Source of the DNA: Mycobacterium marseillense
GTDB taxonomy: Bacteria > Actinomycetota > Actinomycetes > Mycobacteriales > Mycobacteriaceae
Direction of reading: 5' to 3'
Assembly: GCF_010731675.1 (NCBI RefSeq)
Contig: NZ_AP022584.1
Location: forward strand, 372,001 to 436,000
DNA: 64,000 nt
Positions 8,118-16,283 of the stretch are shown here, in pieces; within the stretch, counting starts at the first letter, position 1; each line of letters begins with the position of its first letter. Under the pieces are notes generated by a model. It was not told the origin of the DNA, made no database searches, and was given only the letters and a program-made list of their open reading frames with translations. A program made the translations under genes and the position numbers.

Positions 8118-8783
8118 ATGACCTCGACGCGAACGGCGGAGTTCGTGCGACGACTCACCGAGCCCGATCCCGCGGTCCTGGCCCAGGTCGACAACCCCGA
8201 CGAGATCACCGCCCGCATCCTGGCCGCGACCATCGAGCAGGCCGAGCTCGTCGGAATGCGCCGCATCACCATGGAAGACGTCGCACGGCGCAGCGGCGTC
8301 GGGCGCGCCACCCTCTATCGCCGGTTCCCGACGAAGGCGGCGCTCATCGATGCCATCGTGCTGGCCGAGGCGCGCAGTTTCTTGGAGGGCGACGCGCAGG
8401 CCTGGGCGCAGGGCGCGACGCTCGAGGAGCGCATGGTCTCCAGCACGGTGTTTTCGGTGACGTTCATGCGCGAACACGCGCTGCTGAAAAAGCTGCTGCG
8501 CACCGAGCCCGAGACGATCCTGCCCAGCCTGACCATCGACGCGGGCGCCATCCTCGACTACGCGGCCGCGCACACCGTGGGGCTGCTGCGCGCCGAGCTC
8601 TACGGCACGTCGAAAACCACAGCGGCCCAAGAGCGTCACCTACGCACCGTCGCCGAACTGCACACCCGGCTGACGCTGTCGTTCATCGTCACCCCGCACA
8701 CGAGCATCAACCTGGCCACCATCGAGGACACGCGCACCTACGTGCGCAACTACCTGATGCCGATGGTCACGGGGCCTCGTTAG
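8118..8783 (+). CDS. TetR-family transcriptional regulator
   Basis: A 221-residue regulator. The HTH lies at about residues 45-75 (ITMEDVARRSGVGRATLYRRFPTKAAL), and the rest is the helical ligand/dimer domain. The second ATG of ATGGATG is used, seven bases after AAGGAGG; the first ATG (8114) is out of frame. It is divergent from the P450 at 6684-7997, with a palindrome between them, so it probably represses that P450 and itself. Confidence 0.88.
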   Translation: MTSTRTAEFVRRLTEPDPAVLAQVDNPDEITARILAATIEQAELVGMRRITMEDVARRSGVGRATLYRRFPTKAALIDAIVLAEARSFLEGDAQAWAQGATLEERMVSSTVFSVTFMREHALLKKLLRTEPETILPSLTIDAGAILDYAAAHTVGLLRAELYGTSKTTAAQERHLRTVAELHTRLTLSFIVTPHTSINLATIEDTRTYVRNYLMPMVTGPR

Positions 8784-8826
8784 TCGGGCGCGGTGGTCGA
8801 CCACCGGCCCGCGACGGCACTCTTGT

Positions 8827-9411
8827 CTAATCCCGCGGCGTGAGGTGGGCGGTGACGATCGGCGTGACCCGCGCGATGAGTTCGTCCACCGAAGCGGACG
8901 CGATCGGCTCGACCTGCAGGACATGGCGCAAGTAGGCGATGCCCAGGAGTTGGCCCATGGCCAGATCGACGCGCAGTTCGGTGTCCGAGCCCGTCAGCAG
9001 CTTGGCCATCTGCGGGTACAGCTGGCCCTGAATGAACTGACGCACCAGGGCGGCCGACTCCGCGTGGGTGGCGGCACCCCGCAGGATCGCCAGTAGGGAA
9101 GCGCGCGAATCGGGCTGCTCCCATGCGGTGAAGAACACCCGCGTCAGGCGCGTACCGATTTCCTCGCGATCGCCGCCAGCGATGCGCGCGCTGATGTCGG
9201 CCGGATCGAACGGCCATCCCATGGTGGACCGGAATAGCTCGGCCTTGCTGCCGAAGTAGTGCCGGATCAGCGCCGGGTCGACGCCGGCGCCGGCGGCGAT
9301 GTCGCGGACCGAGGTCTTGTCGTATCCCGAATTGGCGAACAGCCGTCGGGCGGTCGCCACGATGTCGTTCCGGGTGTCGGGGTTACCCGGGCGTCGTCCA
9401 ATGGGGGGCAC
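8827..9411 (-). CDS. TetR-family transcriptional regulator
   Basis: A 194-residue TetR. The N-terminal HTH is at about residues 12-55 (RNDIVATARRLFANSGYDKTSVRDIAAGAGVDPALIRHYFGSKAELF). The GTG start has no Shine-Dalgarno, which could indicate a leaderless transcript. It converges with the TetR gene ending at 8783 and is divergent from the Ddn-like gene at 9497. A long inverted repeat begins just upstream of its start codon. Target unknown; the adjacent oxidoreductase is the obvious candidate. Confidence 0.87.
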   Translation of the reverse strand: MPPIGRRPGNPDTRNDIVATARRLFANSGYDKTSVRDIAAGAGVDPALIRHYFGSKAELFRSTMGWPFDPADISARIAGGDREEIGTRLTRVFFTAWEQPDSRASLLAILRGAATHAESAALVRQFIQGQLYPQMAKLLTGSDTELRVDLAMGQLLGIAYLRHVLQVEPIASASVDELIARVTPIVTAHLTPRD

Positions 9412-9412
9412 A

Positions 9413-9445
9413 ATCCGGAAATTCTACAGTCGTTGACTTCCGGAT
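9413..9445. promoter_or_regulatory. Inverted repeat ATCCGGAA-N17-TTCCGGAT
   Basis: Perfect 8-bp arms separated by 17 bases, directly upstream of the TetR start (9411) and about 50 bases before the Ddn-like gene. It could be an operator pair or a stem-loop; its location between divergent genes favours an operator. Confidence 0.4.
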
Positions 9446-9496
9446 GACGCAGCGTTAGCGTGGATTCATAAATTCCCCATGTGAGGAGTTAATGAG

Positions 9497-9898
9497 ATGC
9501 CAGCACCGCGATGGGTTGCCCGGGCCAACAAGATCGGCCTCAACCGATTCACCAAGTACATCGCCCCGTGGGCCCCGGGATGGGCAGTCGTCGTCCATCG
9601 CGGGCGCAAATCGGGGCGCACCTTCCGCACCCCGCTGTGGGCCTTCCGCCGCCCCAACGGATTCGTGATCGCGCTGACGTACGGTCCCGACACCGATTGG
9701 GTGCGCAACGTCCTCGCCGCGGGCGGCTGCGAATTGCAGACCAGGCGGCGGCGCTACCAGCTCGGCGCCCCGGTCCTGTTCCGCGACGAGAACGCGACCG
9801 ACATGCCCGCATTCATCCGGTTCATGCTGCGCCGGGTGATCAAGGCCCCGGAGTTCCTCCGGCTCGACATCGTGAGCCAATTGGCAACGGCGCGTTGA
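9497..9898 (+). CDS. Deazaflavin (F420)-dependent nitroreductase-family protein
   Basis: A 133-residue single-domain protein of the Ddn/FDOR split-beta-barrel family. It shows the typical VVVHRGRKSGRTFRTPLW core, which binds the deazaflavin phosphate tail, and a later DTDWVRNV segment. TGAGGAG precedes the ATG with 8 bases between. Family members use F420H2 (or flavin/heme) to reduce quinones and other substrates at the membrane or in the cytoplasm. It is divergent from a TetR, and its end abuts the convergent FAD-linked oxidase. Confidence 0.85.
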   Translation: MPAPRWVARANKIGLNRFTKYIAPWAPGWAVVVHRGRKSGRTFRTPLWAFRRPNGFVIALTYGPDTDWVRNVLAAGGCELQTRRRRYQLGAPVLFRDENATDMPAFIRFMLRRVIKAPEFLRLDIVSQLATAR

Positions 9899-11284
9899 TT
9901 ACCCGTCGCCCGAAGCGAACACCACATCGGGGTTGAGGATGCCGGCCGGGTCGAAGCCGGCCTTGATGCGGCGCATCAGGTCCACCTTGACCGGGTCCTC
10001 GAGCTGCACAAAGTACGGGGTCTTGGCGCGGCCGAGGCCGTGCTCGCCGGAGATCGCGCCACCCAATTCCATTGCCAGCGCGAAGATGTCGGTCATCAAC
10101 TTCTTTCGTGCCGCGGGGTCCGCGCAGAAGATGGCCAGGTGCACGTTGCCGTCGCCGGCGTGCCCGCAGCCCGCCGCGGCACCACCGGCCGCCGTCGCCA
10201 AATCGCGCGCGGCGGACAGGAACTTCGGCATCGCGCCGCGCGGCACGACGGCATCGATGAGGTCGTCGGCGTTGAGCGCCTTGAGCGTCCAGAACGCGTT
10301 CTCGCGCGCCTCGATCAGCTTGCGCGCCGCGCCGCCGTCGAGCACATAGGCGTCCTTCGCCCCTAGCTCGGCGAGCAGCTCACCCGTCGTCTCGACGTCC
10401 TCGTCCAGCCGGGTGGCGGTCCGGTTCTCCAGCGCCACAACGAGATAGGCCTGGCAGCTGTCGCGGACGGCGTCGGGAACGCCCAGCTCCAGGTTCTGGG
10501 TATGGACCAGCGCGGCCATCGTCACGCTGTCGATGTACTCCAGGATGTAGGGCGCCACGCCGCTGGCGAGGACCTTGGGCACCGCCTGCATGACCTGGTC
10601 GAAGTCGGCGAATGGGGCGAGCACGGTCGCGCTGTGGTCCAGGCGTGGGTGCAGCTTGACGATCACCTCGGTGGCCAGGGCCAGGGTGCCCTCGGAGCCG
10701 ACGATGAGCTGGGTCAGGTCGTAGCCGGTGGAGACCTTGGCGATCTTGCCGCCGGTGCGGATGATCTCGCCGGTGGGCAGTGCGGCCTGCAGTCCGAGCA
10801 CGTTGTGGCGGGCGACGCCGTACTTGACCGCGCGCATGCCGCCGGCGTTGGTGCCGACGTTGCCGCCGACGCTGGAGGACAGCTCACCGGGATGGACCAT
10901 GTAGCGCAGCCCGGTGCCGGCCGTCGCGACGTCCAGTTCGGTGAGCGTCACGCCGGGTTGGACGACGGCGACCTGGTTGGTGACGTCGACCTCGAGCACG
11001 GCGTTCATGCGCTCGAAGGAGATCAGCAGCCCGTCGGGGCGGGGGATCGCCGCGCCCGACAGGCCGGTGCCCGAGCCGCGGGCCGTCACCGGCACGCGGT
11101 TTTCCGAGGCGAGTTTGAGCAGCTGCGCGACCTCGTCGGCGGTCGCGGGCTTGGCCAGGTACGCGGGTCGTTGCGCGGGTTTGGTCAGCACCTCGTCGTG
11201 CGCATAGTCTTCGGGTATGGCGTTGCCGGTGAGCACGTTGTGCTCGCCGACGATCGTCGAGAACTGCGTCGTCATGTCGGTCAT
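9899..11284 (-). CDS. FAD-linked oxidase (GlcD / D-lactate dehydrogenase type)
   Basis: A 461-residue protein with an N-terminal FAD_binding_4 (PCMH) domain and a C-terminal FAD-oxidase domain. The FAD domain includes VTARGSGTGLSGAA and HPGELSSSVGGNVGTNAGG; the oxidase domain includes GCGHAGDGNVHL and GAISGEHGLG. The GHxGDGNxH and GEHGxG motifs are those of glycolate/D-lactate/2-hydroxyacid dehydrogenases. It resembles Rv2280. I chose ATG 11284 because AAGGTGGG lies 6 bases upstream; an in-frame extension to 11317 is possible. The likely reaction is FAD-dependent oxidation of a 2-hydroxy acid; the exact substrate is unknown. Confidence 0.88.
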   Translation of the reverse strand: MTDMTTQFSTIVGEHNVLTGNAIPEDYAHDEVLTKPAQRPAYLAKPATADEVAQLLKLASENRVPVTARGSGTGLSGAAIPRPDGLLISFERMNAVLEVDVTNQVAVVQPGVTLTELDVATAGTGLRYMVHPGELSSSVGGNVGTNAGGMRAVKYGVARHNVLGLQAALPTGEIIRTGGKIAKVSTGYDLTQLIVGSEGTLALATEVIVKLHPRLDHSATVLAPFADFDQVMQAVPKVLASGVAPYILEYIDSVTMAALVHTQNLELGVPDAVRDSCQAYLVVALENRTATRLDEDVETTGELLAELGAKDAYVLDGGAARKLIEARENAFWTLKALNADDLIDAVVPRGAMPKFLSAARDLATAAGGAAAGCGHAGDGNVHLAIFCADPAARKKLMTDIFALAMELGGAISGEHGLGRAKTPYFVQLEDPVKVDLMRRIKAGFDPAGILNPDVVFASGDG

Positions 11285-11467
11285 CGAAGGCCCACCTTCT
11301 CCCGCATCGGACGGCACTCACTGTATCGGGGGACCGGCCGACGCACGGTAGCCGCGGGCGGCGGTGCCGTGCGGTTGCGACACGCGTGAGCCTGCACACG
11401 TTATCTCGACGGCCGATTTGGGAACACGCGGGCTGGACTGTCTTCGACCGTGCGAAAGGATTATGTA

Positions 11468-12943
11468 GTGGCCTCCTCGTCCCGCGGTTCGCGGCTCGGT
11501 ACCCGGTTCGGGCCGTACGAGCTGCGATCACTGATCGGCGCCGGGGGACTGGGCGAGGTCTTTCGGGCCTACGACACGGTTAAGGACCGGATGGTCGCGC
11601 TCAAGCTACTACGTGGCGAGACGGCCGCGGACCCTGGCTTCCAGCAACGCCTTTGGCGCGAGTGCCGCAAGGTGACGCGGCTGCAGGAGCCCCACGTCCT
11701 CCCGCTGCATGACTTCGGCGAGATTGACGGCGTGCCGTTCATCGACATGCACCTGGTCGACGACGGCGGCAGTCTCAAGGACCTGCTGCGCGAGCAGGGC
11801 GCGCTGGAACCCTCCCGTGCGGCGTCCATCACGGCGCAGGTGGCGCGGGCCCTGGACGCCGCGCACGCCGCGGGGCTGGTGCACCTGGACGTCAAGCCCG
11901 AAAACATCCTGCTCACCCACGACCACTTCACCTACCTGGCCGACTTCGGCATCGCCGAAGCTTTCGGGGACGAGCAGGTCTCGCGGACCTACATGGCACC
12001 CGAGCGGTTCACCACCGGACGCGTCGGCTCCCAGACCGACGTCTACTCGCTGGCGTGTGTGCTCTACGAGTGCCTCACCGGGCAGCCGCCGTTTGAGGCC
12101 GAGGATGCAGGTGAGCTGAAGAGCGCGCACATTTTGTCGCCGGCGCCGAGGCCCAGCATCATGCGCCGCGGCGTCGGGCGGGACTACGACGACATCATGA
12201 CCCGGGGCATGGCCAAAGCGCGCACGGCGCGCTTTGAGTCGGCCGGCGCACTGGCCCGGGCCGCCAGCGAAGCGGTGTTCGCGGCCTACGAGCCGGTTTC
12301 CGTTGGGGGAGGCCAGATTCCGCTTCCGCGCACCCGGCCCTTCCCCGCGGTCGCGCTTCCGGATGCCTCGGGGGGTGACGACGGCCCCGAGCCGCCTGCT
12401 GCTTCTCCGGGGACGCCGCGCCGGCTGATGGTGGGCCGTGCACCGCTCGTGGTGAGTGCGGTCGCGGCGGTGCTGTTGATCGCGGGGCTGGTGTTGTCGG
12501 TGAAATCCGTTGTCGCCACTCATCACAACAGTTCCCGGGGGCCGTCGTCAGCGCGAGCGGCCGCGCCTCCCGCGTCGCCGAGCGCGCCGCCGCCGCTGAC
12601 GCCGACGCTGTCGCGTCCGGTGAAGGGCGCCGACGGACTGGGGTTCGTCGGCGAGACGGCCCGCTGCGACCCGGGCAATCCGCCGGCCGCCGTCGTGCGC
12701 ACCGCCAAGTCGCTGGCGGTGGTGTGCGAGAACCTCAGCGGGACTTACTATTACCGCGGCGAGCGCATTCGCGATGGCGCGAACATCGAGCTTTCCCATG
12801 CCAAGAGGGTCGGCGACGGATTCGACGTCACCAATCCGGTCGACGGTGTCGTCTACGAGGTGCGTCCGCACCGGCTGCGGATCATCAGCTACGGGCACGT
12901 CGATTCGTCGGAACCTGTCTTGCAGTACGCGACGGCGTCGTAA
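11468..12943 (+). CDS. Transmembrane Ser/Thr protein kinase, non-RD type
   Basis: A 491-residue Hanks-type kinase. The Gly loop is GAGGLGEV (residues 24-31), the catalytic Lys is in VALKLL (46), the catalytic loop HLDVKPEN has Asp141, DFG is at 159-161 and APE near 177-179. The usual HRD arginine is Leu, so this is a non-RD kinase. A proline-rich juxtamembrane stretch precedes one TM helix (about 325-346). A Pro/Ser/Ala-rich linker and an extracytoplasmic C-terminal domain of about 110 residues with two cysteines (ARCDPG, VVCENLSG) follow. GTG 11468 has AAAGGA upstream; GTG 11450 is an alternative. It resembles the mycobacterial PknF/PknE group in layout. Confidence 0.87.
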   Translation: MASSSRGSRLGTRFGPYELRSLIGAGGLGEVFRAYDTVKDRMVALKLLRGETAADPGFQQRLWRECRKVTRLQEPHVLPLHDFGEIDGVPFIDMHLVDDGGSLKDLLREQGALEPSRAASITAQVARALDAAHAAGLVHLDVKPENILLTHDHFTYLADFGIAEAFGDEQVSRTYMAPERFTTGRVGSQTDVYSLACVLYECLTGQPPFEAEDAGELKSAHILSPAPRPSIMRRGVGRDYDDIMTRGMAKARTARFESAGALARAASEAVFAAYEPVSVGGGQIPLPRTRPFPAVALPDASGGDDGPEPPAASPGTPRRLMVGRAPLVVSAVAAVLLIAGLVLSVKSVVATHHNSSRGPSSARAAAPPASPSAPPPLTPTLSRPVKGADGLGFVGETARCDPGNPPAAVVRTAKSLAVVCENLSGTYYYRGERIRDGANIELSHAKRVGDGFDVTNPVDGVVYEVRPHRLRIISYGHVDSSEPVLQYATAS

Positions 12944-13078
12944 TCATCTCGGTCGCGGCGTTTTTCGGCTCGTCCGGACGGTGGCCTGAGGGGCGCAGGG
13001 CGGGCGGTCCTGGTTCACATACGTCTCATGGGTCACAGAAGTAACGGGATTCCGACCATAAGGTGACTTACAAACGTG

Positions 13079-13570
13079 CTAGCGGATGTGATAGCGCCGT
13101 GCGCACAACCCCGGCGCCAGCACGGCCGAAAGCATTGGTTGCCAACGGCTTTGCTTGAGGCGGGGCGTCGCCACGGCGTGGCTTGCGAGTCCGATTCCCG
13201 CGCCGAGGATGGGCCAGATCGGCCAGAAGTAGGTTGCGTCGGTCGTCAGGGCGACGGCCGTCCAGACGGTGAGCACGATGACGACCATGGCGAGGTACGC
13301 GGCGAGGTGGGCGCGCAGTCCGCGACGGGCCGCGGCGACGCGGGCGGCGCGCCGGCGGGGATCGTGGCGCCGGATGCGATCGAGCGGCAGGCCGGCGAGC
13401 AGTTCGTCGAGTTCGTGGGCGGTCTGCGTCTGGAACACGGTCTGTAGCCGTCGGTCGTACTCGTCGATCTGCAGGTAGCCCTGGGCGAGGGCCTGGCCGA
13501 GGAGGTCGGCGGTGCGCTCCCGGTCGTGGGTGCCGGCGAGCGTCGATGTGGTGTCAAGCAGATTCGTCAT
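13079..13570 (-). CDS. DUF1707 + 2TM domain membrane protein
   Basis: A 163-residue protein. Residues ~15-65 form a DUF1707 domain (RERTADLLGQALAQGYLQIDEYDRR...A.T..ELDELLAGLP). Two hydrophobic segments follow (about 88-108 and 115-133). AGGAGGCGAC precedes the ATG. It is divergent from the WHG-type TetR at 13634, with a near-perfect palindrome between them. DUF1707 proteins occur throughout actinobacteria in envelope-associated proteins; function unknown. Confidence 0.85.
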   Translation of the reverse strand: MTNLLDTTSTLAGTHDRERTADLLGQALAQGYLQIDEYDRRLQTVFQTQTAHELDELLAGLPLDRIRRHDPRRRAARVAAARRGLRAHLAAYLAMVVIVLTVWTAVALTTDATYFWPIWPILGAGIGLASHAVATPRLKQSRWQPMLSAVLAPGLCARRYHIR

Positions 13571-13599
13571 GTCGCCTCCTTGGTCGTCGATGTGGATGC

Positions 13600-13625
13600 C
13601 ATTAACATAGTCCCTAATGTTAATG
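13600..13625. promoter_or_regulatory. Palindrome CATTAACAT-N8-ATGTTAATG, candidate TetR operator
   Basis: Perfect 9-bp arms lie in the 63-bp gap between the divergent DUF1707 and TetR genes. A further half-site AACAT at 13631-13635 pairs with ATGTT at 13617-13621. The AT-rich symmetry in an otherwise GC-rich genome makes this one of the clearest operators in the window. Confidence 0.6.
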
Positions 13626-13633
13626 TCGTCAAC

Positions 13634-14242
13634 ATGGCTGTGAAGCGGTCGACCGCACGCCGGCGGGAGAGCTATCACCACGGCGATCTCAAGCGGGCGC
13701 TGACCAGCGCCGCGCTGTCGCTGGTGGCAGAGAAGGGCCCGAAAGGGTTCACCCTCACGGAGGCGGCGCGCCGCGCCGGGGTCAGCGCCGCGGCGCCGTA
13801 CCGGCACTTCGCCGACAAGGCCGAGCTGCTGGCCTCCGTCGCCGAACAGGGATTCCGCGAGCTGCACGACGCGTTGGCCGCGGCCGCCGAGCGCGTGGCG
13901 GATCCGAAGGAACGGGTGACCGAGCTCGGCCGCGTTTACGTGCGGTGGGCCATTGCCCATCCCGATCACTATCAGGTGATGTTCGGGGCGGAGCCGGTGA
14001 AGGCCGAGCAGCCGGGCGTGGCGGTGGCCGGCGCGCAGGCGTTCGGGGACCTGCTCGAGGCGATCACGCGATGTCAGGAGGCCGGGATCGTCGCGGCTGA
14101 GGATCCCCGCGAGGTCGCCGCGCCGCTCTGGTCGCTGGTGCACGGCATCGCGTCGCTCGCCATCGGCGGCCACCTGCGCGCGGTGGGCATCGCTCAGGCT
14201 CCCGACGAACTGGTGGCGGGCGTTGTGGCGCAAGTGCTTTGA
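13634..14242 (+). CDS. TetR-family regulator with WHG-type C-terminal domain
   Basis: A 202-residue regulator. The N-terminus has ESYHHGDLKRALTSAAL, a hallmark of the TetR/WHG group, followed by HTH FTLTEAARRAGVSAAAPYRHFADKAELL; the C-terminal segment contains PLWSLVHGIASLAI. ATG 13634 is the start that gives the family-like N-terminus; upstream in-frame codons run into the divergent gene's leader. It very probably represses itself and the DUF1707 gene through the palindrome at 13600-13625. Confidence 0.87.
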   Translation: MAVKRSTARRRESYHHGDLKRALTSAALSLVAEKGPKGFTLTEAARRAGVSAAAPYRHFADKAELLASVAEQGFRELHDALAAAAERVADPKERVTELGRVYVRWAIAHPDHYQVMFGAEPVKAEQPGVAVAGAQAFGDLLEAITRCQEAGIVAAEDPREVAAPLWSLVHGIASLAIGGHLRAVGIAQAPDELVAGVVAQVL

Positions 14243-14246
14243 ACCC

Positions 14247-15515
14247 TTACCAGGGCCGTTCTGTTTCCCGGCTGGGTTCCGGGGTGAACGTGACCGGGAG
14301 CGTGCCCAGCCCGGTCATGCTCGGGTTGCCCAGGTACTGGTGGACATTTTCGACGTCGACTTGGTAGTCGGGGATGCGGTCGAGGACGGCCTTGACCATC
14401 ACCGCCGACATCAGCCGGGCGAGATGCGATCCGATGCAGCGGTGCGGGCCCAGGCCGAACGCGACGTGGCGGTTGGGAGCGCGGTCGAGGATGATCTCGT
14501 CGGGCCGGTCGAATTCGGTTTCGTCGTGGTTGGCCGAGAGCCAGCTGAGGACGACGCGGTCGTTTTTTCTCAGGCATTGGCCGCCGAGGACGACATCGTG
14601 AGTGACTGTGCGGCTAAGGGTTTGGTTGACCGAGAAGTAGCGCAGGAATTCGTCGGTGGCGGTGCGGTAGAGCTCGGGGTGGTCGATGAGTTGCTGTCTG
14701 AGGTTGGGGTGGGTGCCCAGGTGCAAAAGCGTGAGCGCGGTCTGTGAGGTGGTGGTGTCGACGCCGCCGCCGATGAGGTTCCACAAGATGTTGAGCAGCT
14801 GTTCGTCGGTGAGGCGATGGCCGTCGAATTCGAATTGCAGCAGGAAGCTGGTCAGGTCGTCTTTGGGGTTGCTGCGTCGGGCCGTGGCGAATTCGACGAC
14901 TTCTTGCATCATGGCGGGCACTTTGGCGATCGCGCCGGCATACTCGTCGCTGTCTTGGGGGACGGCCATGACGGAGTGAAAGAGGTTGGCGTACAGGCGC
15001 CAGTTGTCGTAGGGCAGGCCCATCAGCTTCATGGTCAGGATGGCCGGGACTGGGCTGGCGTAGTCGAGCACGAGATCCATCTGTCCCGTTGCTATTTGTT
15101 GGTCGAGGAACCAGTGGGCGGATTGCTCCATGAACGGCTTGAGTTTGTCGACCGCCCCGGGGGAGAAGAACGGGGCCAGCGCGTGCCGCAGGGCTTGGTG
15201 GTAGGGGCCGTCGACCTCGCCGATGCCCAGGGCGGGTTGGCCGTCGGGGCGCGGGACACCCATTTCGCCCTGGTAGTTCACGCCGTCTTCGGAGTCTGGT
15301 TCGTACTTGTGGGCGAAGGTGTCGCCGTCGCGGGCGGTGTGGCTGACCGTGTCATAGCTGCTGAGGTACCAGAAGCCGTCGTAGTTCTCGTTCCACGCGA
15401 CCGGACATCGTTGCCGCAGTTCGGCGTTGACGGCCAGCTCGTTGAGGTTGAACGCATCGGAATGATGGTCGAAGTCGACGGTGGCGTCGGGCCGGACCTT
15501 CGGGCGTGTGACCAT
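14247..15515 (-). CDS. Cytochrome P450
   Basis: A 422-residue P450. The I-helix is GGGVDTTTS, the ExxR is in DEFLRYF and the heme loop is FGLGPHRCIG. It begins at an ATG giving MVTRPKVRP. The upstream region 15516-15674 contains an AT-rich stretch around 15570-15592, a plausible promoter for this gene. It converges with the TetR ending at 14242 and is divergent from a VOC-family gene. I could not assign a CYP family with confidence; substrate unknown. Confidence 0.88.
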   Translation of the reverse strand: MVTRPKVRPDATVDFDHHSDAFNLNELAVNAELRQRCPVAWNENYDGFWYLSSYDTVSHTARDGDTFAHKYEPDSEDGVNYQGEMGVPRPDGQPALGIGEVDGPYHQALRHALAPFFSPGAVDKLKPFMEQSAHWFLDQQIATGQMDLVLDYASPVPAILTMKLMGLPYDNWRLYANLFHSVMAVPQDSDEYAGAIAKVPAMMQEVVEFATARRSNPKDDLTSFLLQFEFDGHRLTDEQLLNILWNLIGGGVDTTTSQTALTLLHLGTHPNLRQQLIDHPELYRTATDEFLRYFSVNQTLSRTVTHDVVLGGQCLRKNDRVVLSWLSANHDETEFDRPDEIILDRAPNRHVAFGLGPHRCIGSHLARLMSAVMVKAVLDRIPDYQVDVENVHQYLGNPSMTGLGTLPVTFTPEPSRETERPW

Positions 15516-15674
15516 CGAAAAGCTCTCCCACGGAAGCGGTCTGCTTAGTTGGCGGTGACGGGCGCTTATTGGTTTATCTTTGCATTATTGCGCGCTCGAG
15601 CCGCGTGGTGAAGCGTCGTCGAAGGTCGGTAGGGATCGTGGTCGTCAGCGGTCTGACTTGCTGCGGAGGTTGGG

Positions 15675-16127
15675 TTGAGTAGTCATCGAACGGTTTTCAA
15701 TCACGTTGGGTTGTGCGTCACCGATCGCGAGCGGTCGCGCCGGTTCTACGAGGGCCTGCTGGGGTTTCAGTTCTGGTGGGAGCTCGACCCGCCCGACGGT
15801 GCGACGTCCCAGCTGGTGGGGCTGCCCGAGCCGCTCGGCGTGCACGCGACCTACTTGGTGCGGGATGGGTTCGTGCTCGAGCTCATGGATTACTCGAAGC
15901 GTCAGGTGCATGCCGGCGCGGAGCGGGTCATGGATCAGATCGGGCTGACGCACATCTCGTTGTCGGTGTCGGATCTACCGGGCGTGTTGGCTCAGGTGGC
16001 CGAGTTCGGGGGAGCGGTCGTCGATGCGTCGGTGTCCGCCGGGGCGGCGATGATTCGGGATCCGGATGGGCAGTTGCTTGAGTTGCTTTCGGGCGGGTGG
16101 TTGAAGGCGTTGCCGCCGCGGCCGTAA
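15675..16127 (+). CDS. VOC-family (glyoxalase/bleomycin resistance/dioxygenase fold) protein
   Basis: A 150-residue single VOC module pair. NHVGLCVTDRERSRRFYEGLLGF supplies the first metal-ligand His; LTHISLSVSDLPGVLAQV and MIRDPDGQLLELL supply the second half with the Glu ligand. The start is TTG, supported by GGAGGT five bases upstream and by the lack of a better start. VOC proteins include glyoxalases, epimerases, extradiol dioxygenases and resistance proteins; nothing here decides between them. It is the last gene before the lower-GC defence island. Confidence 0.82.
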   Translation: MSSHRTVFNHVGLCVTDRERSRRFYEGLLGFQFWWELDPPDGATSQLVGLPEPLGVHATYLVRDGFVLELMDYSKRQVHAGAERVMDQIGLTHISLSVSDLPGVLAQVAEFGGAVVDASVSAGAAMIRDPDGQLLELLSGGWLKALPPRP

Positions 16128-16283
16128 TTGCGCGTGCGTTAGGTGCGCTGTACGCGACGCACTCATCAGGTGCTTGCCGAATCTTGTTTTGACCGGATCG
16201 CCTCACAGAGTCATCGGCCCGGCGCTCAAAGAGCAGCAACCTCCAAGCTGAAGCAGCCCTGCGCCACTTGGCAACATTGTCAG

